64,000 bases of DNA, from contig JANYLQ010000046.1 in assembly GCA_025363755.1 (NCBI GenBank), positions 1 through 64,000 of the forward strand. Direction: 5' to 3'. Shown here piece by piece: positions 8,466 to 16,009 of this stretch (position 1 is the first letter of the stretch; the number at the start of each line of letters is the position of its first letter). Under the pieces are notes generated by a model that saw only the letters and a program-made list of their open reading frames with translations, searched no databases and had not been told where the DNA came from. This DNA is from Hyphomicrobiales bacterium. Lineage in GTDB: Bacteria; Pseudomonadota; Alphaproteobacteria; Rhizobiales; Aestuariivirgaceae. The translations under genes were made by a program, and so were the position numbers.

Positions 8466-9384
8466 ATGGTTTGAGATTAATCTCTGATATTTGGCCTGCA
8501 TCAATTTGAAAATTGGTTTTGAGATTTTGTTCGCCAATTTTTGCTTCGACAACGTAGCGACCCGGCCTTAAAATAATTTCTGCGTCGATGCCGATGGAAG
8601 CGGTTATGAGCGATCCTTGATCATCACTGATTTGCCATTGCACGGCACGCGCTTCATTGCCTGTCACATAGAACTTTGCTAACCCAGCAATGTGGTCGAT
8701 GTTTACAGCACTTGTGTAGCCGGCTCTTACATCCACATCAGTTACAGCAACGGCGTTGCCAGCAGAGAATTTGCTTTCGATACGGTAAGTTCCTGCAGCA
8801 ACGTTTAACACTTCGCCTGGTCTATTGCTTGTGGCAACCAGTTTGCCCTTTTCGATTCCAGACAAGGCAAAAATTTTACTGCTGCTCGCGAGACCGAATT
8901 GATCAATGCCTTTTACGCGGGGCAAGACGCGCAAGGCACCTGCGTTCATCACGAAGCTCATGCCAATCTTGGTGCCGGGCTGGACAGTAATTACTTCTTC
9001 AAGATGAGCAGAACCAAACGAGGCCTCAACATGATACTCGCCCGGTTTCAATGGAACAGTCACGATTGATGCTGTTTTGTCATAGACTAAGGCTTGATCT
9101 TGATCGCTGATCTTCCAATTAATGTTATCAACCAAAACGCTGCCATATTGCGCGTAGAGTGCTGAAAGCTCAAGGCCTTCATGGCCCGTAGGCACTGTAG
9201 TGATGGCCATTTCGCCACTGGCAGGTAAAATAATTTCGCGTGGAGCAGGGCTGGCGCTGATTGGTTTTTCGGTCGTGGCTTGTGAAATGCCTGCGGTCAA
9301 AAATAGAGCCGCCACCAAAGCAGGCGCGAAGCGCTCTAATCTTTGGTGGCGGATATGCGCTGGACGGGTGCTGAGATCGCCCAT
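8464..9384 (-). CDS. Exported beta-sandwich repeat protein, function unknown
   Basis: A 306-residue protein with an N-terminal signal-like segment (hydrophobic stretch about 20-38 ending S-Q-A). Three related units of about 80-90 residues follow, two with W-x-I-S-D near the start (about 89 and 249), all with a P-G-x-Y-x-V-E-A or A-G-T-Y-R-I-E-S core and a trailing x-x-V-x-x-G. Such units are typical of small Ig-like/prealbumin-like beta domains found in von Willebrand-associated periplasmic proteins of alphaproteobacteria. No catalytic motif is seen. An AGGGAC ribosome-binding site precedes the ATG. The gene is convergent with the Met-rich peptide gene and divergent from the nitroreductase operon. 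Confidence 0.6.
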   Translation of the reverse strand: MGDLSTRPAHIRHQRLERFAPALVAALFLTAGISQATTEKPISASPAPREIILPASGEMAITTVPTGHEGLELSALYAQYGSVLVDNINWKISDQDQALVYDKTASIVTVPLKPGEYHVEASFGSAHLEEVITVQPGTKIGMSFVMNAGALRVLPRVKGIDQFGLASSSKIFALSGIEKGKLVATSNRPGEVLNVAAGTYRIESKFSAGNAVAVTDVDVRAGYTSAVNIDHIAGLAKFYVTGNEARAVQWQISDDQGSLITASIGIDAEIILRPGRYVVEAKIGEQNLKTNFQIDAGQISEINLKP

Positions 9385-9470
9385 TCGCTTTGTCCCTGTT
9401 TAACTCTCCCCCAGCTCTTTGGCCGGTGATAGTGTTGAAGCATGTGGCGCCAGGGGCCGCAACGATATGC

Positions 9471-9485
9471 TTAATCAATGGTTAA
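9471..9485. promoter_or_regulatory. CtrA-like binding motif (TTAA-N7-TTAA)
   Basis: A perfect TTAA-TCAATGG-TTAA lies between the divergent genes at 9384 and 9547, the form recognised by the alphaproteobacterial cell-cycle regulator CtrA. It would cover an alternative upstream start of the nitroreductase (9478), which supports the later ATG. About one such match is expected by chance in a window this size, so binding is unproven. Confidence 0.45.
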
Positions 9486-9546
9486 TATCAGCATTGCAAT
9501 TGAAAGCATTGCTTCTGATGGGGCCATTTGCCAAATAGACAGCATC

Positions 9547-10131
9547 ATGAAACTTAATGACACGTCTTCAGTTTTGGCTTTTCTCAAAAGCCGCAAATCT
9601 GCTTCGGCCAAGGCGATGGCGGCGCCGGGGCCTTCGAAATCTCAAATTGATGACATTATCGAGATTGCAGTGCGTGTGCCTGATCATGGTAAGCTGGCTC
9701 CATGGCGCTTTATTTTGATCGAAGGCGAAGGACGTGCGCGGATTGGCCAAGGTTTTGCCGATGTTTGGGCCAAGAATAACCCGTCCCATAGGGCAGACAT
9801 TTTGGATTTCCAGCGTGGCTTGTTTATGCGCGCACCCGTTATTTTGGTCGTCGTTTCAACGGCTGCGGTGCACGGCAAAATTCCGGTGTGGGAGCAACAG
9901 CTATCATCGGCGGCGGTTTGCTATAATGCGGTTTTGGCGACAACTGCGCTGGGCTTTGACGCTCAATGGCAATCTGATTGGGTGGCATATGATGATGGGG
10001 CGAAAGCTGTAATGGGCGTTCATGCGCATGAGAAAGTTTCCGGCATCATCTATGTTGGAACGTCGAGCGTTCCTCTAGAAGATCGACCACGGCCCGATAT
10101 TTCTACTTTGCTCACAAGGATCAATTCATAA
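9547..10131 (+). CDS. Nitroreductase family protein (YdjA-like)
   Basis: A 194-residue FMN-dependent nitroreductase-fold enzyme of the compact YdjA type. It shows the R-x-S-A-S-x-x-x-M-x-x-P opening, then R-V-P-D-H-G-K-L-A-P-W-R-F (about 46-58), the flavin and substrate block, and the later W-Q-S-D-W. Expected to reduce nitroaromatics or quinone-like compounds with NAD(P)H; the natural substrate is unknown. The frame extends to 9478, but the extra 23 residues are not family-like. It ends in TAATG, overlapping the HAD gene by one base, and so starts a three-gene operon with a HAD phosphatase and a flavin reductase. Confidence 0.85.
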   Translation: MKLNDTSSVLAFLKSRKSASAKAMAAPGPSKSQIDDIIEIAVRVPDHGKLAPWRFILIEGEGRARIGQGFADVWAKNNPSHRADILDFQRGLFMRAPVILVVVSTAAVHGKIPVWEQQLSSAAVCYNAVLATTALGFDAQWQSDWVAYDDGAKAVMGVHAHEKVSGIIYVGTSSVPLEDRPRPDISTLLTRINS

Positions 10132-10838
10132 TGGCCATTCGCGGTGTTTTGTTTGACAAGGATGGAACGCTAATTGAATCTGACGGGACATGGATTGCCG
10201 TGTTCAAAGCCTTCTTGTCAGAAGTCAAAAAAGTGGGGCCAGATGAAGTTGATGTTCTGATGGCTAAAGCTGGATATGACATTGCCACTAATAAACTCAT
10301 TCCCGGTAGCGTTCTGGCCGCGGGCACATCTCAGGAATCAATAGCGGTTTGGTGGCCGGAACTTGACGCGGACGGCGTTGCTGAAAAATATCGCCTTTTA
10401 AACCATGACTTTGCCCATTTGGCGCAAGACCACATGAAGCCGTTGATGGATTTAGTTCCAGTCTTGGACGAGCTACACGCCATGGATTTGAAACTGGGAG
10501 TTGGAACAAACGATACGCATCGTTCAGCCACAGGTCATATGCATCAACTTGGTGTGCATGGCTATTTTGTTGAGATCATCGGGGCAGATAGTGTCGCTAT
10601 TGCCAAGCCTTCCGGCCAAATGATTAAACGCTTTGCTGATATTACAAACCTTCAACCCCATGAGATTGCGATGGTCGGAGACAACACGCATGACATGGAA
10701 GAAGCACGAGCTGGTGGGGCAGGGCTAGCGATTGGTGTTTTAACAGGCAATGCAGCGCGAGAAGACATTGCACATTTGGCAGATTATGTTTTGAATTCGA
10801 TTGCCGATATTCCGACCCTTCTGAGAAAGCTTAAGTAA
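10131..10838 (+). CDS. HAD-family hydrolase (Gph-like phosphatase)
   Basis: A 235-residue HAD-superfamily hydrolase. Motif I is F-D-K-D-G-T-L with the nucleophile Asp9 and acid/base Asp11, motif II lies in L-G-V-G-T-N-D (T/S position), motif III is the Lys of I-A-K-P-S-G, and motif IV is M-V-G-D-N-T-H-D-M. A helical cap sits between motifs I and II, as in phosphoglycolate phosphatase-like enzymes. Substrate unknown. It overlaps its neighbours on both sides by TAATG, so the three genes are translationally coupled. Confidence 0.88.
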   Translation: MAIRGVLFDKDGTLIESDGTWIAVFKAFLSEVKKVGPDEVDVLMAKAGYDIATNKLIPGSVLAAGTSQESIAVWWPELDADGVAEKYRLLNHDFAHLAQDHMKPLMDLVPVLDELHAMDLKLGVGTNDTHRSATGHMHQLGVHGYFVEIIGADSVAIAKPSGQMIKRFADITNLQPHEIAMVGDNTHDMEEARAGGAGLAIGVLTGNAAREDIAHLADYVLNSIADIPTLLRKLK

Positions 10839-11428
10839 TGTTTTATGAAGTGGCAAAGAATAATCATGGACTACCGCTCGATCCGTTTTATGCATTAGTT
10901 GGCCCACGTCCGATTGGTTGGATTTCTACTTTATCCAAAGGCGGTATTGCAAACCTTGCTCCCTATAGTTTCTACAACGCCTTTGCTCATAATCCGCATT
11001 ATGTGGCGTTTGGTTCTGGCGGATTTAAAAATACGGTCCAGAATATTTCTGACACGGGGGAATTTGCAGTCAACCTTGCGACGTTTGATCTTCGTGAAGC
11101 CATGAACATTACTTCATCAAACACTGAAGGCGATGAATTTATATTGGCGGGTTTGGAAAAAGCGGCGTGTAGTTTGATTTCACCACCACGCGTCACTGCT
11201 AGCCCAGTCTGCTTAGAGTGTCGCCATTTCCAAACTGTCGATCTGCCAAACGATGAAGGCGTGGTTGCGGACTGGCTGGTCATTGGCAAAGTGATCGGCA
11301 TCCATATTGATGAACGGTTTATTGAAGGTGGCCGCGTGAATACCTCTGCGATGAAGCCTATCGCGCGGCTCGGCTATGCCGAATATGCCACTGTTGAAGC
11401 TACTTGGAAAATGCGCAGGCCCGCTTAG
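10838..11428 (+). CDS. Flavin reductase family protein
   Basis: A 196-residue FMN-binding split-barrel protein of the flavin reductase-like family. The typical start P-L-D-P-F-Y-A-L-V-G-P-R-P-I-G-W-I-S-T and the N-L-A-P-Y-S-F-Y-N-A-F block (about 43-53) are present. Members supply reduced flavin to monooxygenases or act on flavin-dependent substrates. It is the last gene of the nitroreductase-HAD-flavin reductase operon, joined by a one-base TAATG overlap. It does not resemble the cobalt reductase CobR beyond sharing the fold. Confidence 0.88.
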   Translation: MFYEVAKNNHGLPLDPFYALVGPRPIGWISTLSKGGIANLAPYSFYNAFAHNPHYVAFGSGGFKNTVQNISDTGEFAVNLATFDLREAMNITSSNTEGDEFILAGLEKAACSLISPPRVTASPVCLECRHFQTVDLPNDEGVVADWLVIGKVIGIHIDERFIEGGRVNTSAMKPIARLGYAEYATVEATWKMRRPA

Positions 11429-11494
11429 TCTTTGCATCAAATTCGACGCATTATCTTCATATTCACAACCTTAAGCTTAGTTGCCTGATTGAGT

Positions 11495-11659
11495 GAGTCG
11501 CTCTGCGAGTCGTGAACATTGCTCGAACGCCACAATTCCGCCATGTTGATAACCCTGTGGGTAAGTAAGAATAAATTATATATAACAATGCTTTATATCG
11601 CCACATAGCCTGTGGATAACATGTTTAATCATCTGTTAACCATGGCGGAGTCAGGACTC
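11495..11659. promoter_or_regulatory. Cell-cycle-type promoter or origin-like region (CtrA, DnaA, GANTC motifs)
   Basis: The 277-base gap before the receiver gene is dense in cell-cycle motifs. A perfect TTAA-N7-TTAA followed by CCAT (CtrA consensus) is at 11625-11639. A perfect DnaA box TGTGGATAA is at 11611-11619, and a one-mismatch copy TGTGGGTAA at 11556-11564. An AT-rich stretch (about 11565-11600) lies between the two boxes. Four GANTC sites, the CcrM methylation target, are at 11495, 11507, 11648 and 11655. The arrangement fits a CtrA/DnaA-controlled promoter for the gene at 11706; a replication origin is a weaker alternative. Confidence 0.55.
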
Positions 11660-11705
11660 GCTTTACGTGCGGAAGACGCCGTAGTGAATGAGAGAGTGGA
11701 CGAAA

Positions 11706-12077
11706 ATGGTAAACTGCTTGTTGATCGATAAAAATCCTGCAGAAAGGCAAAGATTGCAACAGATGTTGGGTGCAATTGGCTTTCATTGTGACGAGCGCGC
11801 GGGAGCCGAAGAGGGCATTCGTTTCTGCCAGGAAAGCAACCCGGACGTCGTGGTCATGGAAGCCTCGGGTGCTCAGGCCACAAAAGAATTTTTGCGTCTT
11901 GTACGCTATCAAGGCCGCGCAAGCCGTCGCCCTGTAGTAATCCTTTACGCCGATAAACCCAATATGGCAGCTGTTGGCGAAACAATTATTGATGGCGCAG
12001 CAGATTTTCTGGTGAAACCCTTTGACCGCGACTTGCTGTTGTTCAAGCTCGAACAAGCGGGCGTGCTGGTAAACTGA
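11706..12077 (+). CDS. Degenerate response-regulator receiver domain protein
   Basis: A 123-residue stand-alone receiver fold. The layout matches CheY/DivK-like proteins: L-L-I-D-K-N-P at the start, N-P-D-V-V-V-M-E at the end of beta-3, and V-K-P-F-D-R-D near the end. The phosphoacceptor position is Glu52 instead of Asp, the acidic pair is reduced to one Asp (Asp8 then Lys9), and the Thr/Ser position after beta-4 appears to be Ala; only the final Lys is kept. It therefore probably cannot be phosphorylated normally. I choose the ATG at 11706 because GAGAG lies about nine bases ahead. A DUF2336 gene follows. Confidence 0.8.
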   Translation: MVNCLLIDKNPAERQRLQQMLGAIGFHCDERAGAEEGIRFCQESNPDVVVMEASGAQATKEFLRLVRYQGRASRRPVVILYADKPNMAAVGETIIDGAADFLVKPFDRDLLLFKLEQAGVLVN

Positions 12078-12175
12078 TTCAATTTCTTACTGAAACATTA
12101 AGTTTTATAATGAACTGATTGTTAAACCTTACCTCTTAGCTTTGCCAATAGTGAATAGTCGAGTTGGTGTTGGTG

Positions 12176-13342
12176 ATGAGTGAAGATGAAAATTTGGGAC
12201 TGGATATTTCAGTTCTTAATCAAGTTTTGGATGAGGGTAATGATGCGGCGCGCAAAGCACTTGCGTTGCAGCTTGCTTCATTAATAACAGATCCTGCATC
12301 TTCCGAACTTGAGCGCAATCAGGTTACACCGATCCTTCTTAAATTGACTGTTGATGATTGCGTTGACGTGCGCCGCGCCCTGGTATTGGCACTAACTCAC
12401 GAAGCTATGCTTCATTCCGATATTGTTTTTTCTATCATCGCCGATGAGGACGCAATTGCTTTGCCTTTCCTCGCGCAAACACCGGCTCTAAATTCTTGGC
12501 ATATGATGGCAATATTGCGTGTTGGCGATGAACCGCGGCAAAGAGCTGTTGCTGGGCGCGATGATCTTCCAGCAGAAGCTGCAAATTATGTTATCAAATC
12601 TTCGCCGATGGGCACAGTGCGTACATTGATGAATAATCCTATTGTTATCTTGGAAGCGCAGGATTGCCACATGCTTTATCAGCGCTTTGGAAATGCACCT
12701 GAAATCGTTGAAAGTCTTTTGGCCAGACCGGACTTGCCGCTTGACATTCGCATTACCCAGGCCAAACGCGCTGCCAGCCGCATGCGCCAATTGATGGCAG
12801 AACGTGGTTGGGTTGCGGCCAATGACGCGAGTGAACTTGTATCTGACGCCGAAGATAACGCTGTTTTGCGTGTGCTTTCTGAAGCTGATTTGGTCGAACG
12901 AGCCCAAGCAACGCAATATTTGGCACAGCAAAATATGCTCACACCTGCATTGGTTGTTCGCGCCGCGGCCACCGGGCAAATGCGCGTGGTTGAAGCAGCG
13001 CTCGCCCATCTTTCAGGATTGTCGCAATCGCGTGCTGCCGAGCAAATGTATGCGCGTTCGACACTTGGCTTTAAATCAATTTTCAAAAGATCGGGTTTGC
13101 CCGTCGCCTGTTTTGGTGTTTTGAAAGCCGCTTGTGATGTGGTGACTGATGCCAAGGATGAAGGTTTGCCGCTCGAGACAGAAGAATTTGGTCGGCGGAT
13201 ATTGGAAGCTTTGATGACGCGTTATGAACAGATGAACGCTGCTGATCGTGCCAAGCAGATTGAATATTTAGGGCGCTATGGTTCTGAGCGGGTTCGCAAA
13301 ATTGCCAAGCGCTTAAAGGCCGATATGGTTAGGGCTGCTTAA
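12176..13342 (+). CDS. DUF2336 domain-containing protein
   Basis: A 388-residue, mostly helical protein of the DUF2336 family, an alphaproteobacterial group with HEAT-like repeats and no settled function. The repeating pattern is visible in the first half: L-A-S-L-I, then V-D-V-R-R-A-L-V-L-A-L, then D-E-D-A-I-A-L-P-F-L-A-Q-T-P-A-L, then a V-G-D-E-P-R-Q-R-A-V-A-G-R-D-D-L-P segment near 110-130. No signal peptide or catalytic motif. The frame opens further upstream with TTG and GTG codons; the ATG at 12176 is the likely start. It follows the degenerate receiver gene and its stop overlaps that of nadK. Confidence 0.85.
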   Translation: MSEDENLGLDISVLNQVLDEGNDAARKALALQLASLITDPASSELERNQVTPILLKLTVDDCVDVRRALVLALTHEAMLHSDIVFSIIADEDAIALPFLAQTPALNSWHMMAILRVGDEPRQRAVAGRDDLPAEAANYVIKSSPMGTVRTLMNNPIVILEAQDCHMLYQRFGNAPEIVESLLARPDLPLDIRITQAKRAASRMRQLMAERGWVAANDASELVSDAEDNAVLRVLSEADLVERAQATQYLAQQNMLTPALVVRAAATGQMRVVEAALAHLSGLSQSRAAEQMYARSTLGFKSIFKRSGLPVACFGVLKAACDVVTDAKDEGLPLETEEFGRRILEALMTRYEQMNAADRAKQIEYLGRYGSERVRKIAKRLKADMVRAA

Positions 13343-14106
13343 AACTTAAACTGTTCGTTCAGCACGCGCTCGGCCAAACTGTGGCCCGAGTCAAAGAGCA
13401 TTTTTACGCTGCGTTTTCGATCCTCAGCAATTTCGACTGTCGCAACATTCCGCACTTCAATGTGATCGGCCACAGCAGCAACAGGTCGTTTTTCGGGTTC
13501 GAGCACAGTGATTTTAACTTTGGCGTTATGAGGCAGAATTGCGCCACGCCACCTCCTTGGCCTAAAGGCGCTGATCGGCGTTAGGGTCAGCAATGATGAA
13601 CCTATCGGCAATATGGGGCCATGGGCAGATAGATTATAGGCCGTGCTGCCGACGGGGGTTGCCACCAACAGCCCATCACAAATCAACTCATCAAGCCTTG
13701 TCTGTCCGTCTATCGTGATGTGAAGTTTTGCAGCTTGGCTGCGTTGGCGCAGCAATGAAACTTCGTTGAAAGCAAGACCCTGATGAGTTTTGCCATCGTG
13801 ACCTTTGGTCGTCATTTTCAGCGGTCGGATGCTGGTGAGTTCCGCCTCATGCAATCGCTCCAATAATTTCTTTTCGGAGTAATCATTCATCAGAAAACCA
13901 ACCGAACCTCGGTTCATCCCATAAATCGGGAGGCCCGAAGACATGAACTTGTGGAGCGCCTGCAGCATCAAGCCATCGCCACCAAGAGCCACGACAACAT
14001 CGGCCGATGTAGGTCCAGCATTTCCATAGAGTTTGGTCAGCCGCGTTAGTGCTTTGCGGGCTTCTGGGGCTTCTGAGGCTAAAAAGGCGATGCGGTTGTA
14101 TTTCAT
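13339..14106 (-). CDS. nadK: NAD kinase
   Basis: Phosphorylates NAD to NADP in the cytosol. The 255 residues match the compact rhizobial form. The family motif G-G-D-G is at 42-45 (V-A-L-G-G-D-G-L-M-L). N-E in A-F-N-E-V-S is near 114-115, and the second glycine-rich motif A-T-P-V-G-S-T-A-Y-N-L-S-A-H-G-P-I is near 150-166. The stop overlaps the DUF2336 stop by 4 bases (convergent genes). Upstream it is divergent from the DUF1636-cobU pair across about 85 bases. Confidence 0.95.
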   Translation of the reverse strand: MKYNRIAFLASEAPEARKALTRLTKLYGNAGPTSADVVVALGGDGLMLQALHKFMSSGLPIYGMNRGSVGFLMNDYSEKKLLERLHEAELTSIRPLKMTTKGHDGKTHQGLAFNEVSLLRQRSQAAKLHITIDGQTRLDELICDGLLVATPVGSTAYNLSAHGPILPIGSSLLTLTPISAFRPRRWRGAILPHNAKVKITVLEPEKRPVAAVADHIEVRNVATVEIAEDRKRSVKMLFDSGHSLAERVLNEQFKF

Positions 14107-14191
14107 GCCGTTATTTGATCGTTGACAGTCTGGGGTTGCCGTTACATTGATTTAAATACGTTACCATTGCTTGAAGGCTTGTCCACCAAAG

Positions 14192-14566
14192 ATGCGAAGT
14201 CTGGTTATTTGTTCCACCTGTAAATTTTCAACTGAGGCCAAACATGCTCCTGATGGGCGCACGGGCGGTGAGATTTTGATTGCTCATGTGCAAGAGGTTT
14301 TGGGTGAGCAGGGGCGTGACGATGTTTCAGTCCAAACACAAATATGTTTGTGGAATTGCTCTAGGCCCTGCAGCGTGGTGATGCGTGATGATGAGCGCTT
14401 TTCCTATGTGACAGGTGGCAATGAACCAACCAAGGCGCAGGCCGAAGCGATCCTCGAATGGTTTGACGCGCATGGTAAAACGGAGACAGGCGAAGTTCCA
14501 TTCAAGCTTTGGCCACAAGCGATGCGAGGTCATTTCATCGCCCGCATGCCGCCAGTAAAATTATGA
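14192..14566 (+). CDS. DUF1636 family protein, cobalamin-cluster associated
   Basis: A 124-residue protein of the DUF1636 family, thioredoxin-like ferredoxin-type proteins often found beside cobalamin genes. Cys residues that could hold a metal or Fe-S centre lie in I-C-S-T-C-K (about 7-10) and in C-L-W-N-C-S-R-P-C (about 52-60). The C terminus I-A-R-M-P-P-V is typical. A TTG at 14171 is in frame, but the ATG at 14192 fits the family start. Its stop overlaps the cobU start in ATGA, so the two are translationally coupled. Its exact role in B12 metabolism is unknown. Confidence 0.83.
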   Translation: MRSLVICSTCKFSTEAKHAPDGRTGGEILIAHVQEVLGEQGRDDVSVQTQICLWNCSRPCSVVMRDDERFSYVTGGNEPTKAQAEAILEWFDAHGKTETGEVPFKLWPQAMRGHFIARMPPVKL

Positions 14567-15096
14567 GTGTCTCACTTATACTAGGTGGTGCACGCAGCGG
14601 CAAAAGTCGCTTTGCTGAAAAGTTGGCGCATGGCACAAAACATTATATTGCGACAGCCCAAGCCTTCGATGATGAAATGAAGGAACGCATCGCTGCTCAT
14701 AAAAAACAACGCGGCGAAAATTGGGTCACGCATGAAGTGCCGTTTGATTTGGTCAATCAATTGCGCAAACTGGATGATCCAAAACATTTTATTTTAGTTG
14801 ACTGCCTCACACTATGGCTTTCCAATCTGTTGTTGAACGATGCCGATTGTGCAGAGATGATTTATGATCTTGCTGCGCATTTAAAAGAAACCAAAGCGCA
14901 TGTGATTCTTGTTTCGAACGAAGTTGGCCTTGGCATTGTGCCGGATAATAAACTCGGCCGTGCGTTCAGGGATATTCAAGGCATCGCCAATCAGGGCGTT
15001 GCTGCTATTGCCGATCATGTAGTGTTTATGGTGGCGGGCTTGCCAATGGTGCTCAAAGGGCCAAAGCCAACAGAGCCATCGCCGCCATTAGAATAA
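14563..15096 (+). CDS. cobU: Adenosylcobinamide kinase / adenosylcobinamide-phosphate guanylyltransferase
   Basis: Bifunctional enzyme (CobU, called CobP in the aerobic nomenclature) that phosphorylates adenosylcobinamide and then attaches GMP, preparing it for the lower ligand. It has 177 residues, usual for the family. The P-loop G-G-A-R-S-G-K-S is at 8-15, H-K-x-x-R-G-E-N-W near 46-54, and V-S-N-E-V-G-L-G-I-V-P near 118-128. The frame extends 18 codons upstream, but the ATG at 14563 overlaps the DUF1636 stop and precedes the conserved M-S-V-S-L-I-L. The 3' end overlaps the convergent cbiB by 44 bases. Confidence 0.95.
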   Translation: MSVSLILGGARSGKSRFAEKLAHGTKHYIATAQAFDDEMKERIAAHKKQRGENWVTHEVPFDLVNQLRKLDDPKHFILVDCLTLWLSNLLLNDADCAEMIYDLAAHLKETKAHVILVSNEVGLGIVPDNKLGRAFRDIQGIANQGVAAIADHVVFMVAGLPMVLKGPKPTEPSPPLE

Positions 15097-16009
15097 ACAA
15101 AGCGCGATCATAAAGTTCAAGACCTTTATCAATATCGCTGGCATTCATCTGACCGCGGCCATCGCCCATATAGGGCAGTTGAACCATTTCGCCATCATAT
15201 TGGCGCGGGCCACCGAATTTCAAATCAAGCGCGCCAGCCATGGCTGCCTCCGGCCAACCTGCATTAGGCGATTGATGTTTGCCAGCGTCGCGCCACATCG
15301 CGTTTAACGCCGACTGGGCTCGCATTTTTGATTTGAACCACGCGGCGGCAGCAAACATTAATCCGGTCAAGCGTGATGCAGGCAGGTTGACTAAATCATC
15401 AAGCTTGGCGGCAGCCCATCCGAAGTTGAGATATTTTTCTGACTTGTGACCGATCATTGAATCAGCCGTATTAATTGCTTTATAGATAACAATGCCGGGA
15501 AGACCGGCAACCGCGAACCAAAAAACCGGTGCGGTAATTCCATCAGCTGTATTCTCCGCCAAGCTTTCGAGTGCGGCTTTCGCAATGCCGCTTTCGTCCA
15601 ATGTGCTTGGATCACGCCCAACAATTTTTGCCACTTCCTTGCGTGCTGATAAAATGGATTGGGGCAGGGTGCGGGCCACGGCGGTCACATGATCACGTAA
15701 TGATTTTTGGGCGATGAAAGCTGTGGCCAGCAAAATGTTGAAGATCCAGCCATAGTGGAAAGACAGCAAAAGTTTTTCGATCAGAAATGCCGGAACACCA
15801 ACTGCGATACAAAGTGCAACCACAGCGAAGATACCATGATTGCGTTGGTCACCTGCTTCCGAGTCAGGGTCGTTGAGGCCTTCATCAAGATATGCGATCA
15901 GCTTGCCAATCCACTCAACGGGATGTCCGATGGCGCGTTGCAGGCTTTGTGGATAGCCCACAAAATATTCGATCACCAGAGCGAATGCCGCCATTACAAA
16001 ATGGTTCAT
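15053..16009 (-). CDS. cbiB: Adenosylcobinamide-phosphate synthase CbiB/CobD
   Basis: Integral membrane enzyme that attaches the aminopropanol arm to adenosylcobyric acid. The 318 residues fit the family. Conserved blocks are visible: H-P-V-E-W-I-G-K-L-I near 29-38, L-P-Q-S-I-L-S-A-R (about 114-122), the catalytic-loop region E-S-L-A-E-N-T-A-D-G-I-T-A-P-V-F-W (about 147-163), and A-I-N-T-A-D-S-M-I-G-H near 177-187. Several hydrophobic segments are present, including one at each end. It is the last gene of the coupled cobA-cobB-cobQ-cbiB operon and overlaps cobQ by 4 bases. Confidence 0.95.
   Translation of the reverse strand: MNHFVMAAFALVIEYFVGYPQSLQRAIGHPVEWIGKLIAYLDEGLNDPDSEAGDQRNHGIFAVVALCIAVGVPAFLIEKLLLSFHYGWIFNILLATAFIAQKSLRDHVTAVARTLPQSILSARKEVAKIVGRDPSTLDESGIAKAALESLAENTADGITAPVFWFAVAGLPGIVIYKAINTADSMIGHKSEKYLNFGWAAAKLDDLVNLPASRLTGLMFAAAAWFKSKMRAQSALNAMWRDAGKHQSPNAGWPEAAMAGALDLKFGGPRQYDGEMVQLPYMGDGRGQMNASDIDKGLELYDRALFILMAAMALLALAL

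Noticed and set aside
10838-11428. CobR (cobalt corrinoid reductase)
   Set aside because: Shares only the flavin-reductase fold and sits in an operon with a nitroreductase and a HAD gene, not with cobalamin genes.
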